The notes under the pieces are model-generated. The model was not told the DNA's origin. It saw only the letters and a program-made list of their open reading frames with translations, and did not search any database. A DNA stretch of 64,000 nucleotides. It comes from Liolophura sinensis (taxonomy: Eukaryota; Mollusca; Polyplacophora; Chitonida; Chitonidae). Positions within the stretch are counted from its first letter, which is position 1. Each line of letters opens with the position of its first letter. Shown in pieces: positions 1 through 10,800 of the stretch. The DNA lies in contig NC_088303.1 in assembly GCF_032854445.1 (NCBI RefSeq), forward strand, positions 32,715,265-32,779,264, read 5' to 3'. The position numbers were made by a program, and so were the translations under genes.

Positions 1-17
1 ATATATACACACACACA

Positions 18-60
<43 letters not shown>
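1..60. repeat. (AC)n microsatellite
   Basis: A simple AC dinucleotide run, preceded by a short AT run, occupies the first 60 bases and may continue beyond the window edge. Confidence 0.95.
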
Positions 61-63
<3 letters not shown>

Positions 64-2435
64 GTCACTTTCAGGGTAAACTGGGATGAAATGTACCTAA
101 TGGCACAAAGTGACAATGAGCGTTACAAACTAACATCTTCATACAATAGCAAGTGACGAAACACAAGCTAACAAAAGTGCTCTGTACAGAAAATGAAGTA
201 CAAATGTCTAATGGCGGGAAAGTCGATATCTCCAAACCCGGCAAAATTCTTCACAGTGTATGACAGTAAACTTGACTGCTCTCAAATGAACTTGTGTAAA
301 TGACTTCTTCTAAATGAACTTGATCAAACCACTTCACAACTCCATCGCTCATATTTATAGACTAACGTAAAAGAAAATTCTGGATGGTTTAATCGTAAAT
401 ATGTTTACAACACCAATACAAATGTCCAGAATGTACTCTCATTTACAATGACACTAAATTCATAAACACCCACTGAATTACAGTGCAGGCTATAACGTAC
501 AGAGAGAGAGAAATGTTGGTCAGACACTTTTCGCCAATATCTGTATTTTCATTGTATGAATTTTCTGCATTCCATCTCTTAGGTTTCTGTGGAATACTTA
601 CAATTTAATGTCTATATCTTACGTCATCTAGTTTAGTTAGTTTTTCGTCAGAAAATACATTGAGACGAAAAGATAAAGAGCAGTGCACATCAGAGTACAG
701 TTTACGAAAATCAAAATCATTTATAAATTTCGCCCCACCTCCACTAGCTATAAGATAATCAATAACACTAACGTTTTCACATGTTGTCTTTTCAGTACAC
801 CTGTCTGCTCAATCGTCTATTACAAACACATTTTTATTGCCACATTCTTCCTAGAGACGAAGTCCATAATTGTTTAAGAGAAAGAAAGCTAAAACATGAA
901 GTAAAGTTCATCATAAAGATAATTGAAAACTATGCGTAAAAGTACTTTCATTTATTTTCCAGATGTTTTTGAGAGAGTTGAAAAGGCATTCAAATATTTG
1001 AAACTATGGTGAGCTTTATGCGCCACACTGACGGTATCAAGGAACTCTGACGTCACATCACCTTTTTTCCTGATGTTTACGAGAAGGAAGGAACATTATT
1101 TTCAGTGATCTTTCACTCATGGGTAAATCGAGTTATTCCAGCATTCAGTGTAGTGATTACAGTTAGATAAACTTCCTGCGGAGTCAGAGTTCTTAAACTC
1201 TGAGAGTATGGTCCATAGAGCCCACATTAGGAGTCAAGTATTTGAGCGCATTTAGTTAACCCTTTTTACAAAAACCTAAAAAAAAATAAATGAAAGTATA
1301 TTTATGCATAGTTTTAAGTGGTTTACCTAGTGATACCTACTTTGTTATTTAGAGGTTTTTTCATTTAACTTTGCCCGTGTCCTCGGTGTGTCTAATTAAA
1401 TACCATTAGCCTCCAGTTCATTTGAAAGTTCATACATGAGATAATGACATCATTATTGCACACTTCTTCTGCTATAGATGTGGGTCAATTGTGATACTGA
1501 CCCTGATTTTTTGATGTGTGACTATTGAAGTTACCTATAACATAAATGAAACTACTTTTATAACAGCTGTAGTGTTATCTAATTCTAACGGCAACTCCTC
1601 ATTTGCATAAACAGGACCTTCGCCTGGGATATACACAATTTTTAAACAAACGTCAGCATAGAAATTAGTGATTTTCTCCTTTATACGACATAAATTTGTG
1701 GTCATCTACATGAAACTGGGATCACGTAACCTGGCACAAGGGCATGATGTATGCTCTCCGCGTGGCCCACCACAATTGCAATGGTCGGATACGTCAGGTT
1801 AGATCTCGCCCTTATGGGATTCACCTATGTTAACTACCTTACACTACCCATTTTGAATATACCTAATTTCTACAGTTGTACCGCTATTAAAGAGATAAAA
1901 AGTATTTCTGCCTCCTTCACGCAGGACTCTTCCTGGAGGCTAACTGGTCGCATTTGCCGAGTCTCGGAAGTGTGACCAAAGCGAACCTGATAAAAGTCGT
2001 TTTTTCCCCCCTTCTTTCTTTTCTTTGGGGGGGCGGGGGAGGGGGCTGTTACAATTTCCTCAGTATACACAGCAATGGTATAGGTTGATTCAACAATTAA
2101 CTCAACTTGCTTTTGGTCACAGGATCTACTTTACCCATTAAGAAAAATAAAAATCTCCTGCCTGCTCCAATCGCTAAAACGGATGATTTTTGCCAAAGAG
2201 TGAAACTACAGTTTCCCTGTTCAAGCCAGACGATTGATCGTCTTTTAATTGTCCACTTGGTCCCTTTGCGACCTCTGTGGTAAAAAGACGGTCTCGACTG
2301 AGTAATCATCTACACGTCGAACATCTCAACCCGGAAGTGACTGGGCTCCTTTAATATTATTTGTCACGAACACTCATCCTGCGCTTACACTGCAGTTGTA
2401 TTTAAATGAGCACAAGTGTTCAAGTCAAGTAGTCC
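61..2435. other. AT-rich DNA without recognisable genes
   Basis: No convincing exon, RNA gene or element was seen on either strand. Open frames here are short and low in coding signal. A G-rich run lies near 2025-2046. Confidence 0.6.
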
Positions 2436-3052
2436 GGATACCGTATGATTTTCTCTGGTCCACTACAGGAATATAATTTTTTATACTATACCTTCACAGT
2501 ACTTGTGATGGATACCGTATGATTTTCTCTGGTCCACTACAGGAATATAATTTTTTTATACTATACCTTCACAGTACTTGTGCTGGATACCGTATGATTT
2601 TCTCTGGTCCACTACAGAAATATAATTCTGTATACCATACCTTCACAGTAATTGTGCAGGATACTGTATGATTTTCTTTGGTCCACTACAGGAATATAAT
2701 TTTTTATACTATACCTTCACAGTACTTGTGCTGGATACTGTATGATTTTCTCTGGTCCACTACAGGAATATAATTTTTTTATACTATACCTTCACAGTAC
2801 TTGTGATGGATACCGTATGATTTTCTTTGGTCCACTACAGGAATATAATTTTTTATACTATACCTTCACAGTACTTATGCCGGATACCGTATGATTTTTT
2901 TTTTGGTCCACTACAGGAATATAATTCTGTACCCGGTTATACTATACCTTCACAGTAATTGGGCTGGATACTGTATGATTTTCTCTGGTCCGCTACAGGA
3001 ATATAATTCTGTATACTATACCTTCACAGTACTTGTGCTGGATACCGAGCTG
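2436..3052 (+). repeat. 74-bp minisatellite, about 8 copies
   Basis: Units begin with GGATAC(C/T)GTATGATTTT at 2436, 2510, 2585, 2659, 2733, 2808, 2882, 2966 and 3040, giving a period of 74-75 bp (84 bp in one unit with an insertion near 2930). Each contains TCCACTACAGGAATATAAT and ends in CTTCACAGTACTTGTG. Divergence among copies is low, which suggests recent expansion. Confidence 0.93.
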
Positions 3053-3746
3053 TTAGGGAGTTCTCTGACCTGCTCGTGCTAATTTTCGTGGGGGTTGGGA
3101 TGGAGATGTGGATGGCGAGGTATTTCGGTGTGTGTGTGTAGGGGGGGGGGGGGGGGGTATTGATTTGTATTGGCGCTTACCTGCCAATACAAGCACCGTA
3201 GGTTGCTCCCATTATACACGCCTCTCCGTTCTCACAAGTATGGAAGTCGGATGTGGACATGCGCGTTTTCTTAGTTTCGACATTACAAATATGAGGTTGA
3301 AGGTTGTAAACGCTAAAACCTTAGAGTGCGAAGCCGTACAAACTTCATTCTGCTTGATTCTGTGTATTGTCCAGTTTCTTATAACAATTTATAACAATAA
3401 ACTTTTATGCCGGCTACACAATGAAAATTGACACTATTTTATGTTGTCAACGAAAACAACGGCGACCAAAGCTATCAGTGCAGATCGGATCCGATGACAA
3501 AGCCATGTACGACATTTGTCAGAAAATGCGCAAATCTGTTCTTGTCACTATCTTTTTTCTGCCTATATATCACGGCATAACAACAACCACCTCCAAACAC
3601 ACTCTAATTATAAAGACAATGGTATGGACTAGAACATAATTAATTATAATCGCAATGATGTTTTTCATACATTGTATATATATTCGGTGTTTGATTTATA
3701 GATTGTTTTGAGACTTTCATTGTTGTGCTATGTTTAGCATAAACTG
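3053..3746. other. Non-genic stretch with poly-G tract
   Basis: It holds a G homopolymer at about 3140-3157 and otherwise AT-rich DNA. No exon or element is recognised. Confidence 0.55.
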
Positions 3747-4010
3747 TTTATTTATTTATTCATTTGATTAGTGCTTTACGCCGCACTCAATAATATTTCA
3801 CTTATATAACAACAGCCAACATTGTGGTGGACGGCAACCGGACAGAGCCCGGGGGAAACCCACGACCATCTGCAGGTTGGTGACGGGCCTTCCCACGTAC
3901 GGTCAGAGAAAGAACCAGCATGAGCTGGACTTGAACTCACAGCGACCGAATTGGTGAGAGGCTCCTGGGTCATTGCGCCGCGTTGGCGTGCTAACCACCC
4001 CAGCCGCGGA
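3747..4010 (-). mobile_element. SINE family A, near full length
   Basis: Read on the minus strand this is a tRNA-derived SINE. A tRNA-like head with a B-box-like GTGAGTTCAAGTCCAGC leads into a body containing TGGTCGTGGGTTTCCCCCGG, the core TTGAGTACGGCGTAAA and an (A)TAAATAAA tail. Many copies of the same unit recur in the window in both orientations, which is what identifies it as a SINE. Confidence 0.85.
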
Positions 4011-4335
4011 TGCAATCAGCATAAACAAGATATGGTCCACAACAAATTGCAGTTATTGGACATCAGCAGACACTTAAAGCATTCTTGCACTTATCAGGAG
4101 AAACTGTTGAGGGTAACATGCGGTCAGACAACTCTTGTGGTAATTAGACTGCACTTTGCGGGGTTGGCGAGTTATTAAAGCGACTGGTGCACCAAAGGAA
4201 GATGTCAGGGTAAATCTGGACTGGTGCATGATACAACATGTGTCCTTTGCCAGTGATGTGGATTCCGAATACTACGGAATGTCTCGAAGTATTGCAGTCG
4301 TTGAAACCTTCACTGTGAGAAGTATGGACGTTTAA

Positions 4336-4666
4336 GTGAGTGAGTGCTTGCGGTTTAACGTCGTACTCAACAATTTTTCAGTCATATGACGACGAAGGAA
4401 TCCTTAGGGTGCATGTACGTGTAATGTGCCTCCTTGTTGCAGGACGGATTTCCACCGCTCTTTTATTTAGTGATGCTTCACTGAGACGACTTACCGAAGG
4501 CAAGTAAGCCGCCCCGCCCGAGCCATTATACTGATATGGGTCAGCCAGTCGTTGCACTATCCTCTTCATGCTGAATGCCAAGCGAGGAAGTTACAACTTC
4601 CTCTTTTAAAGTCTTAGGTGTGACTCGATCAAGGATTGATCCTGGATCTACCGGTCCCGAAGCGGA
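4336..4666 (-). mobile_element. SINE family B
   Basis: On the minus strand it has a tRNA-like head containing GGTAGATCCAGGATCAATCC, a body with TTCAGCATGAAGAGGATAGT and a 3' part with TCGTCGTCATATGACTGAAA followed by an ACGACGTTAAACC core and a CACTCACT tail. Related copies are at 14070-14283, 14703-15053 and 21618-21931. Confidence 0.85.
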
Positions 4667-4668
4667 CT

Positions 4669-5100
4669 GGACGTTTAAGGAAACACGGTTTATTGATACC
4701 GGTAGTTAAAACTGCACTGTGAGGAGTATGGACGTTTAAGGAAACACGGTTTATTGATACCCGTATGAGCAGTACCGGTGGTTGAAACCTCCACTGTGAG
4801 GAGTATGGACGTTTACGGAAACACGGTTTATTGATACCCATAAGAGCAGTACTGGTAGTTGAAACCAGCACGGAGAGGAGTATAGACGTATGCCCGAAAA
4901 ATTGCCTTTGGTAATCTGGACGGTCACTGAAACCTGCTCCATGAGGTGTATGGAAGTGTGGCGAAAATGCAATTGTTGAAACTTGCGCTGTGAGGTGTAT
5001 GGAAGTGTGACCGAAATGCAGTAGTTCAAACTTGCTCTGTGACGTGTAGGGAAGTTTGATCGAAATGCAGTTGTTGAAACTTGCTGTGTGACGTGAACCA
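4669..5100 (+). repeat. Degenerate tandem repeats
   Basis: Blocks containing GGACGTTTAAGGAAACACGG recur at about 4669, 4730 and 4806. They are followed by shorter blocks containing GTTGAAAC and TGTGA(G/C)G(T)GTATGGAAGT up to about 5100. The array looks like an old expansion with several period lengths. Confidence 0.75.
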
Positions 5101-5239
5101 AAGGGCAGCAGCATGAACACCTTAACACTGGAACTGCATGGCTTGCATGTAACAAGGAAACATTATAATTGTACATTTTGCATTATATATACTTTGCACA
5201 GGTGCCGTCACCATTCTGTTAATATATTCTTGGTTTCTT

Positions 5240-5311
5240 CCCACCAACGCTGGCCGCTGTCGTATAAGTGGAATAGTTTTGAGTGCGGCGTAAAACACCA
5301 ATCAAATAAAT
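5240..5311 (+). mobile_element. SINE family A, 3' fragment
   Basis: Only the 3' portion is present: CACCAACGCTGGCCGC, then GAGTGCGGCGTAAAACACCA and ATCAAATAAATG. Confidence 0.75.
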
Positions 5312-5500
5312 GAAAACAAATATAAATTTATTGTCTTCAGCCTCTTTAGCACTCTTTATTGTTTCCGATGATGTGTCAGTTTACCCAGCGATCGAGTACT
5401 TGGAAAACATGTACCAAAAGCAACAAAAACACCAACAACGTCATTACAGTAGAGTTGAAAGAGCCATTACATTCGCAGATGAATGTGAAGGTAACTGCAT

Positions 5501-5770
5501 GTATATGTGGTCTGGTTACACGCATGTTACGTGTACCCTGTAGTGCTGGGTTTTGTAAACGTATCTACATGTGTATGTGGTCTGGTTACATACTTGATAC
5601 GTATACCTGTACTACTGGGTTTTGTAAGCGTATCTACATGTATATGTGGTCTGGTTACATGCACGTTACGTGTACCTGCAGTACTGGGTTTTGTAAGCGT
5701 ATCTACATGTATATGTGGTCTGGTTACATGCTTGATACCTGTACCTGTAGAAATGAGGCCCCTTGCTCAA
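5501..5770 (+). repeat. 69-bp minisatellite, almost 4 copies
   Basis: Units start with GT(A/G)TATGTGGTCTGGTTAC at 5501, 5571, 5640 and 5709. The period is divisible by three and the unit has no stops in two frames, so it creates repetitive open frames on the plus strand. These are judged to be artefacts of the repeat. Confidence 0.9.
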
Positions 5771-6059
5771 ACCAATCTTAGCCTAAGTTGATTGTAACAT
5801 ATGTTTTAATATGTGACAGTTACAATCAACTTACTCCACGATCCCTTTGCAAGTGGCCCCTGGCCATAGCTGGCAAGTATTGTAGTAAAGTACACGTAAC
5901 CCTATACATGCGGTTATTGCAAATGATCAATAAAATCCATTATATAATTACCACGCTGCCCGCAGTTGCTGCTCACTAATGTGCACAAAATACAACACTC
6001 TCTGTCACAGGGTCGACAAGCTTGGAGGGACATGTCTATGCCAGTCACTCCAGCTTCAC

Positions 6060-6303
6060 TGTGTCAAAGCGCGGCGCAATGACCCAGGAGCCTCTCACCA
6101 ATTCGGTCGCTGTGAGTTCGAGTCCAGCTCATGCTGGCATCCTCCCCAGTCGTACGTGGGAATGTCTGCCAGCAACCTGCAGATGGTCGTAGGCTTCCCG
6201 GGGCTCTGTCCGGTTTCCTCTCACCAGAATGTTGGCCACCATAATGTGAGTGAAATATTCTGAAGTACGGCATAGAACACCAATGAGATAAATGAATAAA
6301 TGA
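6060..6303 (+). mobile_element. SINE family A
   Basis: A plus-strand copy with GCGGCGCAATGACCCAGGAG, the B-box-like GTGAGTTCGAGTCC, then AGCAACCTGCAGATGGTCGT and the ATAAATGAATAAATGA tail. The 5' head is degraded. Confidence 0.85.
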
Positions 6304-7696
6304 ATCACTGTCAACTGTTCATTTTCCCTACGCATTGGAAGATCCCTTTATGGCGCCAAATACTACGTGTACAAGCATATTCCTTACCGCGCATGTGCCA
6401 CTCTCTGCTGTCGCTGTACACCACTGCTACCACTAGGGAAGATTAACCTTTGGAACTTGTTGTGGCGTGTTTACGCTTAATATAATCATTGATGACCATT
6501 ACATATATCTTTCCGTTAAATGTTGCTTTTGAAATGGATGTTGCGTGGTGATGCTACTTAAAATCTGCCTGGCACATTTGAGAGGTGCACAGTGATTGGT
6601 CGAAACTAATAATTCTCTCACTTCTTTGATCGAAGAGGGTTGCATGTATTTGGACTGAACTGAAATTAGCCACCAAAGAAGTTACGAACATCACTGAAAG
6701 TATGACCTCAGGTAGGCCTATATCAAGAATGTGTCAGTAAGGGCCTCAGCAAAGCATGGAAAGCGTTGGAATCTTAAAATTCCAGCCAATATTAGCTTGA
6801 AAACACATACAGGTTCTAGAAACTGTATTTCTTTACACGCCCTAGTCTGCCACAGCATTACATTGTTCTGTATGACGACTGTAGCCCAGACAGGGATGCG
6901 TGTTAGAATCCAGTTGTAGAAAGTTCAAGTGTGGCTTTCAGGCAGGAGATTTTTCACCTACCGCACATAAAGTTAGCTTTGTAATAAACATCATGGGACT
7001 GATATATTCCTGAGTATGGCGCAAAACGACATAAGATATAAGCAGATAAATATTCGCTGATTTACAAAATCAAACGATATTATTTTTATAATATTTATAC
7101 TTTGAAATAATATGGTTACAAGAAAAGTAATGTGAGATACTGGTAATATGTGTACACGATTATAAATATAGAATCATTACCGTAAAAACATTCACTGCTA
7201 TATGTATACATGTATAGATATCTGCATACTATTATCGTATGACTTCCACCCAACTGAAAACTTCGGAAAATGGTGTCAAAACACCAGTAAATCAATTAAT
7301 ACTGAAGTAATTTATAATAGTTTTTAGAACTATGAGCTACACCTCTTACACTATAGCGCCACTGATGTCCAGTATTCTACTTATCCACAAACTCTAGATA
7401 TCGCAATGCACAAGTAACAGTAGTGAACTGCATGCAGGGCGTCTTGTATAATGTTTTTGTGCTGTGGTCAGTCATCTGTATGAATTTGAGGGAGGAAGGG
7501 AGGGGTAGCAGCGACAGCTGTGGTGACAGTGAGATTTGCGACAGCACGTAATAGCCAATGTCAAAGCTCTCTCTTCGCTCGCGAGTCTCATGTGCAATTC
7601 GCACGTCACATATACTGGATTTTCACTTTTCGTAGTAGCCTGTTTCTTGGGACAATGTTTAATTGATGAGATATTAATTTAATTACGAAAACAAAG
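6304..7696. other. 5' flank of sulfotransferase gene 1
   Basis: No gene is visible. A short SINE A tail relic lies near 7000-7045. The last bases before the start codon at 7697 (ACAAAGATG) match those before the two minus-strand first exons at 36488 and 39010 (GCAAAGATG), so the proximal 5' UTR is probably here. No TATA box is called. Confidence 0.5.
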
Positions 7697-7802
7697 ATGA
7701 TCGGGATGTGTCAGCAGGTGGGTCCCCGCCTGGCCTGGGGTCGAAAACTAGGCACGATAGTTTTCGGGCTGTGTTTGCTAGTCTACATAGCTGCCAACTT
7801 CG
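7697..7802 (+). CDS. Gene 1 exon 1: cytosolic tail and membrane anchor
   Basis: The 106-nt coding exon starts at ATG 7697 and ends at the GTAAGT donor at 7803 (phase 1). The minus-strand exon at 36383-36488 has the same length and nearly the same peptide. Confidence 0.85.
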
Positions 7803-10800
7803 GTAAGTTTTTGAACAGTAACAACAAGTCGCTCTTTCCGCCTGTTCGTCCGGCTCAGTCGGCTATTTATTTATTTATTTATTTGAATGGTGTTTTACGC
7901 CGTACTCAAGAATATTTAGCCTATACAACGGCGGCCAGCATTATGGTGAATGGGAGGAAAGCGGGCAGAGCTTGGGGGGACACACGACCATCCACAGCTT
8001 GCTGGAAGAACTTCCCACGTACGGCCGGAGAGGAGGCTAGTTGGTCGATCAGTTGGTAAAATTGTTGTCAACTCTTACCACCTTTATAAGGCTCTCGGCT
8101 ATTTATTTATTTATTTATTTGTGATAGCATGGAACACGTATTTATCTGCAAACGTGTTTTCGATCATATTTTTGTTTACCCCTATACATAATACAACAAT
8201 AAGCTCAAAATTATCCTTATCAAACAATGAATATATACAACATATATTAAACCACCAGTAAATAAAATTAATCTAAGACAGTTACAGAAAACAGTGCTTA
8301 CGTAGGGCACCCCATTTGTACTTTATCAAATATATTTATTTGATACGTGTTTTACGCCGTACTCCCCCCCCCCCCCCCCCCCCCCAACCGGCTGTCGCTT
8401 GGGTCGATTGCCAACCCCTGAGTGAGAGATCGCCTGCGAATGACACAAGGGCTTCCCTGCTATGCGGGTGATGTTGTTATGCATAACAGGTGTAGCCGAT
8501 GAGATACCCTAAGGTCACTGGAGTCAATGGGGTCAGAGTGATATGGCGGGAAATGATGCCAGAAAACACCAATAGTCTGTCTCTGTCTCAGCCTTTGTAT
8601 CTATTAATACTTGGTACCCATGCATTCTCTTTATCTCAAGTGTGCAGAACATTCTTCGAATAGACAACTGAAAAATTTTTAAATTATCAAAATAAGCCGA
8701 TTAAAGATCCATGGGGGAGGGGAGGGAGAGGTGAGGGGCATCAGTAATGAGGCTAAGCCTAAACAAGCAGATCTCCCACCAAGGCCGCTGTGGCCACTAT
8801 TTTGATACACCCGTATGTATATTTTAAACGAGGTCGTTGATTTTCCTTACTATTTATGTAGTAAATTTGTCAACTTCAGAATAAAAAAAATTCGTTATCG
8901 AAACACGAATATGGTGCTAACTCTTATACACTGCTAGCATGTTATTCGATATTTGAATAACAAGTTCCGTGCTATCATAAATAAGCCCACATTCGTTATT
9001 CAACTATTCAGCTATTTTGGCACCACCTTCTTTCCGCCGGTTTGGCCAAAGTAAGGTATCTTTTATCTACAAATGAAGTTTAGGGCATTTGATAGTGTAC
9101 GGCTTCGTGTAAACAAAAACGTTTAAAATATATGTAATTAGTAAAAAATACATGTAATTAGTAAAAAGTTGATGTAATTAGTAAAAAATACAGTTGACTT
9201 CAGTGGCAGTTACTGCCGTCGTATAATATTATACTTGATAAGAAAATATTCTTGAGCAAGACGTAAGACACAAATGAAATAATAAATAAAACATTGACAA
9301 ATTGAGTTTTGGGTATCTGTCGTGTTTCTGCAAAGTCTAAATAGTCTATGTTTTCTTTCCAGGACCGCTGAAACAGTATTTACAAGAGCAAGAAGGCGAT
9401 AGGGGTACAAAAGCTGACATACAGGTATGTAAGGACGGGCGAATCTAGCCAAATGTCATCCCAGCACGTAAGACAGGCGTCCTGGGCTCCAAATTCTCGG
9501 TCGACAAAAGGTTTTTCTTTCACTCTTCAGGACTCTTTTTATCGAACTATGGTTGATAAATCTAGCTCGGGCAAACCCATGTAGCACGTTTTGACCAATC
9601 ATTTATTTTATTTTGTTTCCATGATTGGTGTTTTATGTCGGACTTCAGAATATCTCACTGATAGGACGGGTGTCAGCATTATGGTGGTAGGAAACTGTGC
9701 AGAGCCTGGGGAAACTCACGTTGACCAACGAAATATTAGAGCGAAGGAGCTGCTCTAACCAACCAGACTACACATCCAGTAGATGTGTGCAGCAGACTTG
9801 AGGGTGAAGTTGTCACGCATGTTCAGTTGTGACTTAAAGGCAAAGAAAATACTAAAATGAAGCATGTACCAGATGGCCATTAAACACCGTCTAGGAAAAT
9901 AGTTTGATTTTTTTTTGTAGATTTCTTTAACCGAGTAAAAAGGTTTTAAAATATCATATTCTAAGGAAGTCTGTAGTAACCTAGAGAGTATTAGTGGTGC
10001 CACTAACCACTCATAGCTTTGCTCGAAATAGTCCGTGTCAAGGTCCAGTCCGCGAACGCATTCATGGAAATATAAGTATATGCATTTTGAATCATGAAAT
10101 CTAGCAGCCTGTATGTGTTAAGTGGCAAAAGGCTAAGATGACGTCACTGGTCTCAATACGATTAGTAAAGTTCACCGTAGAAATCAAGGTTATAAATGCA
10201 TTTTACTAAGTAGAAAAAAATTTGTTAAAAAAAGTCTAGCTATTTTTATGGACAGTGTTCAGTGGTCGTTCATCTGACGTATATGTTAATTTCACATTAA
10301 TATTTTATTTGCCTTGTCCTGAGAGATTTCACTTGATGTTGGGATCCTCACGTTATACAGACGACCGGAGAAGCATTTCACCCGATGGGGAGTTTGGGGT
10401 TCGGTGGTGGGGACGTCTCTCAAAACTATCCTCTAGATCGGCCACTGCTGTATTGCACTCATTACATGATAATTATCATTCTGTCATAAAAAAAGCGCAT
10501 GTTGGGTATGAGCCGACTTCCTATCACATAACAGCCGCAGGAATCGTGAGATCTACGTGTCCTCGCCATTTCACAACGATCATCACGTTTAGTACCTGAG
10601 GCCGATTCCAAAAAAACATTTCTGACTTTAGTCAAAATCTGAATCACGATTTTTTAGGTCTGTTTTTAAATTTGGACCACCTCATCTGTGTCAACTGATA
10701 GCAGATGTGCCAGAATCTTGATTTCCAGTGCCAAAAACTAACTGTTGTGATGAGATTTTAAATTTTAACTTAAGTGAGAAATGGTTTTGTGAAATCGGCC

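Noticed and set aside
5359..5791. Open frames with CICGLVT-type repeats
   Set aside because: They come from the 69-bp minisatellite, whose period is divisible by three; no start context, splice structure or domain.
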